From AP-16 sp036395835 (GTDB taxonomy: Bacteria; Pseudomonadota; Alphaproteobacteria; Rhizobiales; Xanthobacteraceae): a stretch of 64,000 nucleotides of DNA. Under the pieces are notes generated by a model. The model was not told the DNA's origin, searched no databases, and worked only from the letters and a program-made list of their open reading frames with translations. Positions 43,041-53,817 of the stretch are shown here, one piece after another. Every line of letters begins with the position of its first letter. Position 1 is the stretch's first letter. The position numbers and the translations under genes were made by a program. The stretch covers positions 5,478 through 69,477 of the forward strand of contig DASWCW010000036.1 of the NCBI GenBank assembly GCA_036395835.1, given 5' to 3'.

Positions 43041-43919
43041 CTACCCCGCCCTCGCCTTCTCCACGATCTCGGCAATGAACCGCGGCAGCGCGAAGGCGGC
43101 GCGCTGCACCTGCGGCGTCCAATACCGGGTCGGGAATCCTCCCGCCGCGGCGTAACGCTCGGCGAGGGTCTCGACCGGCAGCGTGCGCGATCGCGGATCG
43201 TCGGCGGCCCACCCCATTGCCATGTGGCCGCCGATGTAGGTCGGGATGGCGGCGACGTAGCAGCCGGCGTCGGCGAACAGCTTGCGAAAATGCCCGACGC
43301 TCGAGATGAGCTCGTCGGGCTGGAAGAACGGCACGCCGTTCTGGGTCACCATGATGCCGCCCGCGCCCATGCAGCGCTTGCAAGCCGCGTAGAACTCGTA
43401 GGTGAACAGCACCGCGCCGGGACCCTGCGGGTCGGTCGAGTCGACGGTGATGACGTCGAAGCGGCGGTCGGTCTTTTCGACGAACTTCATGCCGTCGTCG
43501 ATGACGAGATCGAACCGGGGATTTCCCAGCACCGGCCCGGTGAACTCGGAAAAATGCTCTTTCGAGAATTCCACGACCGAGGCGTCGATCTCGACCTGGG
43601 TGAGGCGCTCGACCGATTTGTGCTTGAGCACCTCCTCCGCGATGCCGCAGTCGCCACCGCCGATGATCAGCACCTGCCGGGCCCGGCCGTGCGCCAGGAT
43701 CGGCACATGGGTCATCATCTCGTGATAGATGAACTCGTCCCGCGTGGTGACCTGGGTGGCGCCGTCGAGCATCAGCACCTTGCCGAACAGCTTGTTCTCG
43801 AACAGCACCAGATGCTGGTGCTCGGTCGCAAGCTCGTAGAGCACCCGCTCGACCGCGAACGTCATGCGGAAGCCGAGCTCCTCGAACAGGGTTTCGGCGA
43901 TCCAGCGCGGCTCGGCCAT
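43041..43919 (-). CDS. speE: Spermidine synthase (polyamine aminopropyltransferase)
   Basis: This 292-residue enzyme transfers the aminopropyl group from decarboxylated SAM to putrescine. Signatures: MLDGATQVTTRDEFIYHEMMTHVP, the SAM-binding VLIIGGGDCGIAEEVLKH with the GGGDG-like loop carrying Cys, and the catalytic Asp in VDSTDPQGPGAVLFT. It lies downstream of speD on the same strand, with an inverted REP pair in the 186-base gap between them. Confidence 0.96.
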   Translation of the reverse strand: MAEPRWIAETLFEELGFRMTFAVERVLYELATEHQHLVLFENKLFGKVLMLDGATQVTTRDEFIYHEMMTHVPILAHGRARQVLIIGGGDCGIAEEVLKHKSVERLTQVEIDASVVEFSKEHFSEFTGPVLGNPRFDLVIDDGMKFVEKTDRRFDVITVDSTDPQGPGAVLFTYEFYAACKRCMGAGGIMVTQNGVPFFQPDELISSVGHFRKLFADAGCYVAAIPTYIGGHMAMGWAADDPRSRTLPVETLAERYAAAGGFPTRYWTPQVQRAAFALPRFIAEIVEKARAG

Positions 43920-43970
43920 GACGGTGTCCTCTCGTTTGCCGGATCCAGGTTTTCCGTTTGAGGGAATCCG

Positions 43971-44089
43971 TCATCCCGGGTCCGAGCGAAGCGAGGGAAC
44001 CCGGGATCATGAACACCGGTTCGCGCGGTCTTCTGCGACTCGTGTTCATGGGTTCCGGGCTCGCGCCTTCGGCGCGCCCCGGAATGACG
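43971..44089. repeat. Inverted pair of REP palindromes between speD and speE
   Basis: The forward copy (43971-44018) reads TCATCCCGGGTCC...GGAACCCGGGATCATGAACACC and the inverted copy (44042-44089) reads GTGTTCATGGGTTCCGG...CCCCGGAATGACG. They are separated by a 23-base spacer (44019-44041). Stem, ATGAACAC tail and orientation match the copies flanking the GIY-YIG gene near 12.6-13.0 kb. Folding in the mRNA could uncouple speD and speE levels. Confidence 0.9.
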
Positions 44090-44105
44090 ACCTCGTGGGG
44101 CGTTC

Positions 44106-44588
44106 CTACGCGCCCTGGCCGCGCAACAGCTCGCTCACCGCGAGGCGCTTGGGATTGAACGCCTCGCGCAGCACCGGCACGCATTTGTCCGGATCGGCCT
44201 TGCCGCACATGAAGATGTCGAGCGCCGCGTAATTGGCTTCGGGCCAGGAGTGGATCGAGATGTGGCTCTCGGCCAGCACGGCGACGCCGGAGACGCCGCC
44301 GTTGGGCTCGAAATGGTGCAGATGGACGTGCAACAGCGTCGCACCCGCGGCGGCCACCGCCCGGCGCAGCGCCGCCTCGATATGATCGACGTCGTCGAGC
44401 CGTTCGGCGTCGTAGAGATCGACGATGAGATGCACGCCGGCGCAGCGCACCCCGTTTCTCACCACGAAATGATCGTCGTGCGCTTCGGCGTTTGCCGACG
44501 CAGGCGAGACGATCGCGGAATCTTCCTTTCGGGAGGTACTTGGGATCCCCAAGTCCATCCCCAATTGGAAGAGGGCGTTCGGACGCAT
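44106..44588 (-). CDS. speD: S-adenosylmethionine decarboxylase proenzyme
   Basis: This 160-residue proenzyme self-cleaves to form a pyruvoyl cofactor and decarboxylates SAM for spermidine synthesis. The cleavage site is Glu107-Ser108 in LAESHISIHSWPEANYAALDIFMCG. HLIVDLYDAERLDD and LLHVHLHHFEPNGGVSGVAVL are typical of the prokaryotic class. The N-terminal 35 residues extend beyond the usual start, and an internal Met at residue 11 is possible. It precedes speE. Confidence 0.95.
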   Translation of the reverse strand: MRPNALFQLGMDLGIPSTSRKEDSAIVSPASANAEAHDDHFVVRNGVRCAGVHLIVDLYDAERLDDVDHIEAALRRAVAAAGATLLHVHLHHFEPNGGVSGVAVLAESHISIHSWPEANYAALDIFMCGKADPDKCVPVLREAFNPKRLAVSELLRGQGA

Positions 44589-44811
44589 GCCGTCCTCCCC
44601 AACCAGAGACCGAACCCGAGGCGCCGACGAGCCGGCTCCACGGAAAGCGAACGCCGCTGAAACAGACCCATATACGTGGACCTACCAGCGGCTCAGGCCC
44701 ACATAAACACAAGGCTACCAGCCTGCAAGCGATTCTTGAGCAAAAAGGTTCCGATTTTCGTAATGCCCACAAGCAAGCTTGATGGCTGGTCGGGCGGGCG
44801 AGGCGCCGGGA

Positions 44812-47127
44812 TCAAACGTCCGCGGCTTTTCCTTCGGCCGCCTGCGCGGCGGCCGCCTGCGCTTCGACCACGGCGATCGCCGTCATGTTGACGATGCCGC
44901 GCGGGGTCACCGAGGGCGTGAGGATGTGGGCCGGCCGCGCCGCGCCCATGAGAATCGGCCCGACCGGGAACGCGTCGGCGAGCACCTGGATGGCGTGATA
45001 GGCGATATTGGCGGCGTCGAGATCCGGTAGAATCAGCACGTTGGCCTCGCCCTCGAGGCGCGAATGCGGCAGCACATGCGCCCGGTACTCCGGGTTGAGC
45101 GCCGATTCCACGTTCATTTCCCCGTCCGCTTCGAGCGCCGGTTGGCTCGCGGCCAGCAGCTCGCAAGCGCGCCGCATCCTGCGCGCCGATTCGCTGTCGT
45201 AGCTGCCGAAATCCGAATGGGAGACGAGCGCGATCTTGGGCTCGAGCCCGAAGCGACGCACGTGGGCGGCGGCGAGCACCGCCATGGCGGCGACGTCCTC
45301 GCTCGAAGGATGCTGGGTGACCTGGGTGTCGGCGAGGAAATACTCGCCTTTCGAGCTGATCACCAGCGAGAGTGCGGCGAAATCCCGCACGCCGGGTGCC
45401 AGCCCGATGATGTCGCGGATATGTCGCAGGTGCTCCCGGTAGCGGCCCTCGACCCCGCAGAGCATGGCGTCCACCTCGCCGCGGCAGAGCGCCAGCGCGG
45501 CGATCACGGTCGCGTCGGTGCGCACCAGCGTGCGCGCCACGTCGGGCGTGACGCCGTGCCGGCCCGCCGCCTCCACATAGGTCTCGACGTAATTGCGGTA
45601 GCGCGGGTCATCCTCGGGATTGACGAGATCTACATCCTTGCCGGGGCGAATCGAGAGGCCGAAGCGCTGCAGCCGGGCATCGATCACGCCCGGGCGGCCG
45701 ACCAGGATCGGACGGGCGAGGCCCTCCTCGACCAGCACCTGCGCGGCCCGCAAGATCCGCTCGTTCTCGCCCTCCGCATAGATCACGCGCTTGGGCGCCG
45801 CCTTCGCCTGGGCAAACACCGGTCGCATGATCAGGCCGGAGCGGAACACGAACCGGATGAGCCGCTCCCGGTACTGCTCGAAATCCGCGATCGGCCGGGT
45901 GGCGACCCCGGAATCCATCGCGGCTTTCGCGACCGCCGGCGCGATGCGCAGGATCAGCCGGGGGTCGAACGGATTGGGAATGAGCGAGCCGGGACCGAAC
46001 GTCCGCGCCTCCCCGCCGTAGGCGCGCGCGGCAACGTCGGACGGCGGCTCGCGAGCGAGCGCCGCGATCGCTTCGACCGCCGCGCGCTTCATCGCCTCGT
46101 CGATCGCGGTCGCCCCGACGTCGAGCGCGCCGCGGAAGATGTAGGGGAAGCACAGCACGTTGTTGACCTGGTTGGCGTAATCGGAACGCCCGGTGCAGAT
46201 CATCGCCTCGGGCCGCACCGCGAGCGCTGCCTCCGGCATGATCTCCGGCACCGGATTGGCGAGCGCCATGATCAGCGGACCCGCGGCCATGCGCGCCACC
46301 ATGTCGGGCTTGAGCACGCCGCCGGCCGAGAGGCCGAGGAAAATGTCGGCGCCCTCGATCACGTCGCCGAGCTTCCGCGCCCGCGTTTTTTGCGCATAGA
46401 CCGCCTTCCAGCGGTCCATCAGCTTCTCGCGTCCCTCGTAGACGACGCCCTCGATGTCGGTCACCCAGATGTTTCCCGGCTTGGCGCCGAGCGCGACCAA
46501 CAGATTGAGGCAGGCGAGCGCCGCCGCGCCCGCCCCCGAGGTGACGATCTTGACCGCAGCGAGCGCCTTGCCGCTCAGGCGCAGCGCGTTCAGCACGGCG
46601 GCGGCCACGATGATCGCGGTGCCGTGCTGATCGTCGTGGAACACCGGGATCTTCATGCGCTCTTTCAGCCGCGACTCGACCTCGAAGCACTCCGGCGCCT
46701 TGATGTCCTCGAGATTGATGCCGCCGAAGGTCGGCTCGAGCGCGGCGACGACCTCGACCATGCGCTCCACTTCGTTCGCCGCGATCTCGATGTCGAAGAC
46801 GTCGATGCCCGCGAATTTCTTGAACAGGACCGCCTTGCCTTCCATCACCGGCTTGCCGGCGAGCGGGCCGATGTCGCCGAGCCCGAGCACGGCGGTGCCG
46901 TTGCTCACCACCGCGACGAGGTTGGCGCGCGCGGTGAGCTCGGCGGCCTCGCTCGCGTCCGCCGCGATCGCCTCGCAGGCGGCGGCGACGCCCGGCGAAT
47001 ACGCGAGCGCGAGATCGCGCTGGTTGGCGAGCGGCTTGGTCGCCGCGATCTCGAGCTTTCCGGGGCGCGGCCCGCGATGATAGGCGAGCGCGCTCTCGCG
47101 CAGCTCCTCGGACAGATCGGTCGGCAC
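44812..47127 (-). CDS. maeB: NADP-dependent malic enzyme with phosphotransacetylase-like C-terminal domain
   Basis: This 771-residue enzyme oxidatively decarboxylates malate to pyruvate with NADP. The malic domain carries [16 protein letters not shown], the NAD-binding domain [21 protein letters not shown] and [14 protein letters not shown] phosphate acetyltransferase-like domain without known catalytic role begins near 430 ([17 protein letters not shown]), the usual MaeB architecture, often allosteric by acetyl-CoA. The start chosen is GTG 47127, because AGGGGAGG lies 5 bases upstream of it; an in-frame ATG at 47181 is an alternative lacking such a site. Confidence 0.95.
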   Translation of the reverse strand: MPTDLSEELRESALAYHRGPRPGKLEIAATKPLANQRDLALAYSPGVAAACEAIAADASEAAELTARANLVAVVSNGTAVLGLGDIGPLAGKPVMEGKAVLFKKFAGIDVFDIEIAANEVERMVEVVAALEPTFGGINLEDIKAPECFEVESRLKERMKIPVFHDDQHGTAIIVAAAVLNALRLSGKALAAVKIVTSGAGAAALACLNLLVALGAKPGNIWVTDIEGVVYEGREKLMDRWKAVYAQKTRARKLGDVIEGADIFLGLSAGGVLKPDMVARMAAGPLIMALANPVPEIMPEAALAVRPEAMICTGRSDYANQVNNVLCFPYIFRGALDVGATAIDEAMKRAAVEAIAALAREPPSDVAARAYGGEARTFGPGSLIPNPFDPRLILRIAPAVAKAAMDSGVATRPIADFEQYRERLIRFVFRSGLIMRPVFAQAKAAPKRVIYAEGENERILRAAQVLVEEGLARPILVGRPGVIDARLQRFGLSIRPGKDVDLVNPEDDPRYRNYVETYVEAAGRHGVTPDVARTLVRTDATVIAALALCRGEVDAMLCGVEGRYREHLRHIRDIIGLAPGVRDFAALSLVISSKGEYFLADTQVTQHPSSEDVAAMAVLAAAHVRRFGLEPKIALVSHSDFGSYDSESARRMRRACELLAASQPALEADGEMNVESALNPEYRAHVLPHSRLEGEANVLILPDLDAANIAYHAIQVLADAFPVGPILMGAARPAHILTPSVTPRGIVNMTAIAVVEAQAAAAQAAEGKAADV

Positions 47128-47230
47128 CAGTTCCTCCCCTGCGGACGTTTTCGTGATTAAACTCCACTGCGGCGCGGGCAAAAATAGTTCTTCGCTACAG
47201 CGGAAAGAGCGCGTGCTGCTCAGCCCGGAC

Positions 47231-49003
47231 CTATTCGGCCTTGGGGGGCAGATCGAGCCGGATGTGCAGCTCGCGCAGCTGCTTCGGCAATACCTCGGAG
47301 GGCGCGCCCATCAGCAGATCTTCGGCGCGCTGCGTCATCGCGAACAGCGCGACCTCGCGCAGATTGTGCTCGCGGCAAAGCAGCATCACCATGCGGTCGA
47401 GCCCGGCCGCCATGCCGCCGTGGGGCGGCGCGCCGTAGCGGAATGCGCGGTACATGCCGCCGAAGCGCGCCTCCAGCACGGCATCGTCATAGCCGGCGAT
47501 GGCGAACGCTTTCTTCATGATCTCGGGCTCGTGGTTGCGGATCGCGCCCGACGCGATCTCGTAGCCGTTGCACACGACGTCGTACTGGAAGGCGTTGATC
47601 GTGAGCGGATCGTTGCTCTCGAGCGCGGCGAGGCCGCCCTGCGGCATCGAGAACGGGTTGTGGGAAAAGTCGATCTTCTTGTCGAGGTCGTTCCATTCGT
47701 ACATCGGGAAATCGACGACCCAGGCGAGCGCAAACCGCTTCTCGTCGATCAGCCCGAGTTCCTCGCCGAGCCGGGTGCGCGCGGCGCCGGCGAGCTTTGC
47801 CGCCTCTTCCTCCCGGCCGGCGGCGAAGAACACCGCGTCGCCCGGCTTCGCTCCGGCCGCCGCCGCGATCTTTTCCTGCACGCCGGCCGGAATGAATTTC
47901 GCGATCGGCCCTTTGCCGCCATCGGGCTCGAACACGATGTAGCCGAGCCCCGGCGCGGCAAGCTCGCTGCGCGCCCATTCGTTGAGCTTGTCGAAGAACG
48001 AGCGCGGCTGGGCGGCCGCGCCCGGCGCGGGAATCGCGCGCACGATCTTGTTCTTGAAGGCCTTGAACTCCACGTCGGCGCCGGCGAATTCCTCGGTCAC
48101 GTCGGCGATGACGAGCGGGTTGCGCAAGTCCGGCTTGTCGGTGCCGTATTTGCGCATCGCCTCGCGGTAGGAGATGCGCGGAAACTCGTTCGTGACCGGC
48201 CAGCCGTCGGCGAATTCCTCGAAGACACCGCGCAGCACCGGCTCCATCGCCGCGAAGACGTCGTCCTGGGTGACGAAGCTCATCTCGACGTCGAGCTGAT
48301 AGAACTCGCCCGGCAGGCGGTCGGCGCGCGGATCCTCGTCGCGGAAGCACGGCGCGATCTGGAAATACCGATCGAAGCCGGCGACCATCAGCAATTGCTT
48401 GAACTGCTGCGGCGCCTGCGGCAGCGCATAGAATTTGCCGGGATGCAGCCGCGACGGCACCAGAAAATCGCGCGCGCCCTCGGGCGAGGACGCGGTCAGG
48501 ATCGGCGTCTGGAACTCGGAAAAGCCCTGGCGCTTCATCCGGGCGCGCAGGCTGTCGATCATGGCGATGCGCTTGACGATGTTGGCGTGCAGCCGCTCGC
48601 GCCGCAGATCGAGGAACCGGTATTTGAGCCTGATGTCCTCGGGATATTCCTGCTCGCCAAACACCGGCAGCGGCAGCTCGGCGGCGGGCGAGAGCACCTC
48701 GATCTCGGCGATGAAAATTTCGACCGCGCCGGTCGGAAGCTCGGGGTTCGCGGTGCCGTCCGGGCGCCGGCGCACCGTGCCGTCGATCCGCACCACCCAT
48801 TCGGCGCGCAGGCCCTCGGCTGCGGCGAACGCCGGGCTGTCGGGATCGGCCACGCATTGGGTCAGCCCGTAATGGTCGCGCAAATCGATGAACAGCAGGC
48901 CGCCGTGGTCGCGGATGCGGTGGCACCAGCCGGAGAGCCGCACTGCCGCGCCGATATCGCGTTCGCGAAGCGCGCCGCAGGTGTGCGTGCGGTAGCGATG
49001 CAT
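47231..49003 (-). CDS. aspS: Aspartate--tRNA ligase
   Basis: This 590-residue class IIb synthetase charges tRNA-Asp (and, in many alphaproteobacteria, tRNA-Asn). The N-terminal OB anticodon domain includes [26 protein letters not shown]. The catalytic core has motif 2 ([16 protein letters not shown]), the bacterial GAD-type insertion (about 290-430) and motif 3 GLDRMVMLL near the end. ATG 49003 opens [10 protein letters not shown], the usual start. A long extension upstream lies in a palindromic repeat and is rejected. Confidence 0.97.
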   Translation of the reverse strand: MHRYRTHTCGALRERDIGAAVRLSGWCHRIRDHGGLLFIDLRDHYGLTQCVADPDSPAFAAAEGLRAEWVVRIDGTVRRRPDGTANPELPTGAVEIFIAEIEVLSPAAELPLPVFGEQEYPEDIRLKYRFLDLRRERLHANIVKRIAMIDSLRARMKRQGFSEFQTPILTASSPEGARDFLVPSRLHPGKFYALPQAPQQFKQLLMVAGFDRYFQIAPCFRDEDPRADRLPGEFYQLDVEMSFVTQDDVFAAMEPVLRGVFEEFADGWPVTNEFPRISYREAMRKYGTDKPDLRNPLVIADVTEEFAGADVEFKAFKNKIVRAIPAPGAAAQPRSFFDKLNEWARSELAAPGLGYIVFEPDGGKGPIAKFIPAGVQEKIAAAAGAKPGDAVFFAAGREEEAAKLAGAARTRLGEELGLIDEKRFALAWVVDFPMYEWNDLDKKIDFSHNPFSMPQGGLAALESNDPLTINAFQYDVVCNGYEIASGAIRNHEPEIMKKAFAIAGYDDAVLEARFGGMYRAFRYGAPPHGGMAAGLDRMVMLLCREHNLREVALFAMTQRAEDLLMGAPSEVLPKQLRELHIRLDLPPKAE

Positions 49004-49413
49004 GTCGTTCCCTGAGGAAAATGCTCGCGCCCTATGCGGCGAAAGCCGGCGGAAAAGCACATGCAGCCCGGCGTTTGTCAAGGCAACGGCTGGGGTGTGT
49101 GAGAGCCCATTCGGTCCGCGCTGGACACGATATGATCCGCGAGAGGTGCCGCACGCTCCTTCCCTCCCCCGCGAAGCGGTGGGGAGGGTGGCAAGGCGCG
49201 TAGCGCCGAGCCGGGTGGGGTTGGAACTCCTGAGCCAGTACAGTCCCCCCACCCCGATCGCCTTCGCTGTGCTCAGGCGATCGACCCTCCCCACCGCGCT
49301 GAAGCGCGGGGGAGGGAAAAGCGCGACCGCGGCTCGGCCGGTGCCCGCCCTCGACTCTGCGGCGGGGATTTGCAAACTCGCCGCTTCACGCCGAGCGAGC
49401 CGGAGCTTGCGAC
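49004..49413. other. Intergenic region between aspS and the TPP enzyme gene, largely a palindromic repeat
   Basis: This 410-base divergent gap has no credible gene. Its centre (49162-49316) is a full-length copy of the CCCTCCCC repeat described separately. The flanks (49004-49161 and 49317-49413) must contain the promoters for aspS and for the TPP enzyme, but no clear boxes were recognised. Confidence 0.6.
49162..49316. repeat. Full-length palindromic repeat of the CCCTCCCC family
   Basis: The left hairpin CCCTCCCC (49162-49169) / GGGGAGGG (49181-49188) and the right hairpin CCCTCCCC (49285-49292) / GGGGAGGG (49309-49316) bracket GCCGAGCCGGGTGGGG and CCCCCACCCCGATCGCC. Overall layout matches the in-frame element in nrdJ (27296-27414). 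Confidence 0.9.
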
Positions 49414-51045
49414 ATGGAACGGATGACCGCCGCCGAAGCGACCGTGGCCTCGCTCATCGCCCACGGGCTCGACACGCTCTATGCCCTTCCCGGCGTGCAC
49501 AACGATCCGCTCTTCGACGCGCTGTTCAACGCCGCCGAAACCATCCGGACCGTTCACACCCGGCATGAGCAAGGCGCCGCCTATATGGCGCTCGGCGCCG
49601 CGCTCGCGACCGGCAAGCCGCAAGCCTATTCGGTGGTGCCCGGCCCCGGCTTGCTCAACTCCGGCGCGGCGCTGCTCAACGCCTACAGCATGAATGCGCC
49701 GGTGCTGGCGCTGATCGGGCAGATTCCCGACGCGGATATCGGCCGCGGTTTCGGCCACCTCCATGAGATCCGCGATCAGGCCGGCGTCATCGCGCGGCTC
49801 GTCGGCCATTGCGTCCGCATTCGCGCGCCCGAGGAAGCGTCCGCGCTGGTCGCCCAGGCGATGAGCGCCATGCGGACCGGGCGTCCCGGGCCGGCGGCGC
49901 TCGAATGCGCCATCGACATGTGGGGCCGCGCGGGCGAGGTGAAGCTCGTTCCGCCCCAGCCGGCGCCCGAGCCGCCGCTCGACGAAGATGCCATCATCGC
50001 CGCAGCCCGCCGGCTCGGCGCGGCGAAGCGCGTGCTGATCGTGTGCGGCGGCGGCGCGCAGGACGCGGCCAAGGAGGTCGGCGAAATTTCCGCCATGCTG
50101 CAGGCCCCGGTGCTCGGCTATCGTCGCGGCCGCGGCGTGCTCGACAGCCGCGATCCGCTGAGCGTGACGCTTCCGCTCGGACATGAGCTGTGGGGCGAAG
50201 CCGATGCCGTGCTGGCGATCGGCACCCGGCTGCACAATCCGCAAACCGCCTGGGGCCTCGACGAGGATCTGACGATCGTCCGGATCGATGCCGATCCGGA
50301 CGAGCCGGCCCGGTTCCGCGCGCCGGCGGTCGCGCTGATCGGCGGCGCCAAGCCGATCCTGCGCCGCCTGCTCGACGTGCTGCCCGGGCACAATGCGCGA
50401 CGCAAACCGCGCAAGACCGAAATGCAGGAGCGGCAGGCCCGGGTACGCAAGCGGCTCGAAAAGCTCGCGCCGCAGCTCGCGTATTTGGAGGCGATCCGCG
50501 CCGAGTTGCCCGAGGACGGAATTTTCGTCGACGAGGTGACCCAGATCGGCTTTGCCGCCCGGCTCCTGCTCCCCGTCTACAAGCCGCGGACCTTCCACTC
50601 GCCGGGATATCAGGACAACCTTGGCTGGGGATTTGCCACCGCGCTCGGCGTCCAGGATGCCCGGCGCGACGTGCCGGTGGTGGCGATCTCGGGCGATGGC
50701 GGCTTTCTCTACACGGCGAACGAGCTGGCAAGCGCCATGCACCACCGCATTCCCCTGGTGACCATCGTGTTCAACGACGATGCATTCGGCAATGTCCGCC
50801 GCATCCAGGCCGAGCGTTACGGCAACCGGCTGATCGCGAGCGATCTGACCAACCCGGATTTCGTGCGCTACGCCGAGAGCTTCGGGGCGAGAGCCGAGCG
50901 GGCACGCTCGCCCGAAGCGCTGCGCGATGCGCTGCGGCGCGCCTTGGCCGAGCGCGGCGGACCCAGCCTGATCGAGGTGCCGGTCGGCGAAATGCCGAGC
51001 CCGTGGGAGTTCATCCACATGCCGCGCGTGCGGGGAAAGTCGTAG
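49414..51045 (+). CDS. Thiamine pyrophosphate-dependent enzyme (acetolactate synthase/decarboxylase family)
   Basis: This 543-residue protein has the three-domain POX/ALS fold. The N-terminal TPP domain carries the catalytic Glu in [22 protein letters not shown]. The central domain shows [19 protein letters not shown]. The C-terminal domain has the TPP motif [30 protein letters not shown] (GDG...N). It is not a canonical IlvB: the herbicide/quinone-binding region and the IlvH partner are absent nearby. Benzoylformate decarboxylase-like or sulfoacetaldehyde-type activity is possible; the substrate is unknown. Confidence 0.88.
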   Translation: MERMTAAEATVASLIAHGLDTLYALPGVHNDPLFDALFNAAETIRTVHTRHEQGAAYMALGAALATGKPQAYSVVPGPGLLNSGAALLNAYSMNAPVLALIGQIPDADIGRGFGHLHEIRDQAGVIARLVGHCVRIRAPEEASALVAQAMSAMRTGRPGPAALECAIDMWGRAGEVKLVPPQPAPEPPLDEDAIIAAARRLGAAKRVLIVCGGGAQDAAKEVGEISAMLQAPVLGYRRGRGVLDSRDPLSVTLPLGHELWGEADAVLAIGTRLHNPQTAWGLDEDLTIVRIDADPDEPARFRAPAVALIGGAKPILRRLLDVLPGHNARRKPRKTEMQERQARVRKRLEKLAPQLAYLEAIRAELPEDGIFVDEVTQIGFAARLLLPVYKPRTFHSPGYQDNLGWGFATALGVQDARRDVPVVAISGDGGFLYTANELASAMHHRIPLVTIVFNDDAFGNVRRIQAERYGNRLIASDLTNPDFVRYAESFGARAERARSPEALRDALRRALAERGGPSLIEVPVGEMPSPWEFIHMPRVRGKS

Positions 51046-51173
51046 GCGGAATGTAAAATGATACCAGAATCTCCGCCAAATCCGTTCATCCGGTTTGCAA
51101 GGAGCTGCCGAAGCCTTTGCCGGCATGTTTTGATCGGCGACACCGGCGCCGGCGTCCGCTAAAAACCGAGCAC

Positions 51174-52322
51174 ATGGAGCCGATCACGACCACCGATCCG
51201 CTTGCGCAGGCCTGCGCCCGGCTGGCCAAGCACCCCTACGTGACCATCGACACGGAATTTCTGCGCGAAAGCACCTACTACCCGATCCTGTGCGTGATGC
51301 AGATGGCGAGCCCGGACGAGGCTTTGGTCGTCGACGCGCTCGCGCCCGAGATCGATCTCGCGCCATTCTTCGCCCTGATGGCCGACGAGAGCGTGCTGAA
51401 GATCTTTCACGCGGGACGCCAGGATATCGAGATCATCTGGCACCGCGCCGGCCTCATCCCGCATCCGGTGTTCGACACCCAGATCGCCGCCATGGTGCTC
51501 GGCTATGGCGATTCGGTCTCCTACGAGCAGCTGGTCCAGCGCATCACCGGCGACTACCTCGACAAATCCCACCGGTTCACCGATTGGTCGCGCCGGCCGC
51601 TCAGCAAGGCGCAGATCGCCTACGCGATCTCCGACGTCACGCATTTGCGCGACATCTATCTCGCGCTTTCGGCCGACCTCGCCAAGCGCGGGCGCACCGA
51701 GTGGGTCAACGAGGAGATGGAGATCCTGACCTCGCCCGACACCTATCGGAGCGAGCCGGATAGCGCGTGGCAGCGCGTCAGGACCCGGGCGCGGAAGCCC
51801 AAGGAGCTTGCGGTCCTGATGGAGGTTGCGGCCTGGCGCGAGCGCGAGGCGCAAAGCCGCGACGTGCCGCGCGGACGCGTGCTCAAGGACGATGCGCTCG
51901 GCGACATCGCCGTGCAGGCGCCGACCAGCTTGGAAAAGCTCGCCGCGCTACGCTCCCTGCCGCGGGGGTTCGAGCGCTCGAAATGGGGCGAGGCGATTCT
52001 CGAGGCGGTCGAGCGCGGGCTTGCGCGCGATCCGAAATCGCTGCCGCGGATCGAGCGCAGCCGCGGCGCGGTCAACGGCGCGGCAATCGTCGAATTGCTC
52101 AAGGTGCTGCTGCGCATGACCTCGGAGCGCCACGCGGTCGCCGCCAAGGTGATCGCCACCGTCGATGATCTCGAGCGGATCGCGACCGACGATGCGGCCG
52201 ACGTCGCGGCACTCAAGGGCTGGCGGCGCGAGCTGTTCGGAGAGAAGGCGCTCGCGCTGAAGCAGGGCCGCCTCGCGCTCGCGATCGAGAACGGGCGCGT
52301 GGTGTCGGTGGAGCGGAACTGA
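51174..52322 (+). CDS. rnd: Ribonuclease D
   Basis: This 382-residue 3'-5' exoribonuclease acts in tRNA maturation. DEDDy motifs are visible: Exo[15 protein letters not shown] ([15 protein letters not shown]), Exo[15 protein letters not shown], and Exo[18 protein letters not shown] with the Tyr. An HRDC domain follows ([33 protein letters not shown]). Start ATG 51174; a short extension to 51117 is not conserved in character. Its stop lies 4 bases from the stop of the convergent amidase gene. Confidence 0.95.
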   Translation: MEPITTTDPLAQACARLAKHPYVTIDTEFLRESTYYPILCVMQMASPDEALVVDALAPEIDLAPFFALMADESVLKIFHAGRQDIEIIWHRAGLIPHPVFDTQIAAMVLGYGDSVSYEQLVQRITGDYLDKSHRFTDWSRRPLSKAQIAYAISDVTHLRDIYLALSADLAKRGRTEWVNEEMEILTSPDTYRSEPDSAWQRVRTRARKPKELAVLMEVAAWREREAQSRDVPRGRVLKDDALGDIAVQAPTSLEKLAALRSLPRGFERSKWGEAILEAVERGLARDPKSLPRIERSRGAVNGAAIVELLKVLLRMTSERHAVAAKVIATVDDLERIATDDAADVAALKGWRRELFGEKALALKQGRLALAIENGRVVSVERN

Positions 52323-52326
52323 CTTC

Positions 52327-53751
52327 TCAGTGCCGCGGCGGGCGGCGGTCGGCCCACGGCTGGGCGGCCTCGAGCTGCGCGGCAAGCCGGAACAGCGTCG
52401 CCTCGTCCCCGAAGGCTGCCGCGAACTGCACGCCGATCGGCAGCCCTTGCGCCGACCAATGCAGCGGAATCGACATCGCCGGATTGCCGGAGGTGTTGAA
52501 CAGCGACGTGAACGCGATCGTGCCGAGCAGCGCCTGCAAGTAGGCTTGGGGATCGTTGTTGCCGGTCATGCTGAGCACGCCGAGCTTGTAGGGCGGCTCG
52601 CACATCGTCGGCGTGAGCAGCAGGTCGTAGCGGGTGAAGAAGCGGCCGACGACGCGGCCGACCTGGTGCAGCGCCCGGATCGCGCCGGCGTAATCGCTCG
52701 CGGTGAGCTCGCGTCCGGATTCGGCGGCCGCCCACGTGAAGGTCTCGACGTCGTCGGGTTTCGGCTCGCGGCCGAGCGCCTTGCCGCGCGCTTCGAGCGT
52801 CATGCGGGTGTTGGCGCCGATGATGACCCGGCGCGCCTTGTTGTGCAGCTCCTCGTCGATGAAGGGCGAAGCTTCCTCCACGGAATGGCCGAGGCTCTCG
52901 CACAGCTTCGCAGCCTGCGACACCGCCGCCACGCATTCCGGATGGACCGGATGGCCGCTCCACGCCCTGGTGGTGAATGCGATCTCGAGCCGGCCCGGCG
53001 CTGCGCCGACCTCCGCGAGATACGGACCCCGGGGCGGCGGCGCCCAATACGGATCGCCGACGTCGGGTCCCGCGGTCGCGTCGAGCAGCGCCGCGCTGTC
53101 GCGCACCGAGCGCGTCACCGCGTGGCCGACGCTTGCGCCGCTCCAACCTTCGCCGAGGTCCGGCCCCAGCGGGGTGCGCGCGCGGGTCGGCTTGAGGCCG
53201 AACAAGCCGCAGCAGGACGCGGGAATGCGGATCGAGCCACCGCCGTCGGTCGCATGCGCGATCGGCAACATGCCGCAGGCGACCGCCGCCGCGGCGCCGC
53301 CGCTCGAGCCGCCGGCGCTGAATTCGACATTCCACGGGTTGCGGGTCGGGCCGAACAATTTCGGCTCGACCGAGGTAGAGAGGCCGAACTCCGAGGTGTT
53401 GGTCTTGCCGAGAATGACCAGACCCGCGCGCTTCATGCGCGCCACGATCTCGCTGTCGTGGTCGGCAACCGCGTCGCGGAAGAATGCGGAACCCGCCGAC
53501 GTGATCGTGCCCGCGTAATAGACGCCGAGGTCCTTGAGCAGATACGGCACGCCGGCGAACGGACCCGCGGGCAAACCCGCGGCGATCGCTGCTTCGGCCC
53601 GATCGTACATCCGGTCGACGACCGCGTTGATCGCGGGATTGCGCGCCTCGATGCACGCGACCGCGGCGTTCAGCAGCTCCTTCGGGGTCAGCGCGCGCGT
53701 CTTCACCAGATCCGCGAGACCGAGGCCGTCGAATTGCTCAAAATCTTTCAT
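52327..53751 (-). CDS. Amidase signature family protein, copy A of tandem pair
   Basis: This 474-residue hydrolase of the amidase signature family has the Ser-cisSer-Lys triad: Lys in YLLKDLG, cis-Ser and Ser in SAGGSSGGAAAAVACGMLPIAHATDGGGSIRIP. The C-terminal region carries PLHWSAQGLPIGVQFAAAFGDE. The relatives include 6-aminohexanoate cyclic-dimer hydrolase and other aryl/acyl amidases; the substrate is unknown. It is a close duplicate of the neighbouring gene at 53818-55248, identical at most residues by eye. The pair stands between rnd and ppx. Confidence 0.92.
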   Translation of the reverse strand: MKDFEQFDGLGLADLVKTRALTPKELLNAAVACIEARNPAINAVVDRMYDRAEAAIAAGLPAGPFAGVPYLLKDLGVYYAGTITSAGSAFFRDAVADHDSEIVARMKRAGLVILGKTNTSEFGLSTSVEPKLFGPTRNPWNVEFSAGGSSGGAAAAVACGMLPIAHATDGGGSIRIPASCCGLFGLKPTRARTPLGPDLGEGWSGASVGHAVTRSVRDSAALLDATAGPDVGDPYWAPPPRGPYLAEVGAAPGRLEIAFTTRAWSGHPVHPECVAAVSQAAKLCESLGHSVEEASPFIDEELHNKARRVIIGANTRMTLEARGKALGREPKPDDVETFTWAAAESGRELTASDYAGAIRALHQVGRVVGRFFTRYDLLLTPTMCEPPYKLGVLSMTGNNDPQAYLQALLGTIAFTSLFNTSGNPAMSIPLHWSAQGLPIGVQFAAAFGDEATLFRLAAQLEAAQPWADRRPPRH

Positions 53752-53781
53752 GGCACTTCCGCTTGTTCCTCGCTGCGCCCC

Positions 53782-53808
53782 CTACCCGATCGCCGGCGCG
53801 CGGCCGAT
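53782..53808 (-). pseudogene. Fossil of the ppx 3' end between the tandem amidases
   Basis: On the minus strand these 27 bases read I-G-R-A-P-A-I-G-stop, against [14 protein letters not shown] at the true ppx terminus (about 55273-55305). Bases agree in GATCGGCCG, GCCGG, GATC and GGGTAGGGG, with a 6-base deletion. The match shows that the duplication giving two amidase genes also copied the end of ppx. Confidence 0.75.
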
Positions 53809-53817
53809 CGGGATTTC

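Noticed and set aside
49414..51045. Calling the TPP enzyme IlvB (acetolactate synthase large subunit).
   Set aside because: No ilvH or ilvC nearby and the sequence lacks clear IlvB-specific segments; only the superfamily is supported.
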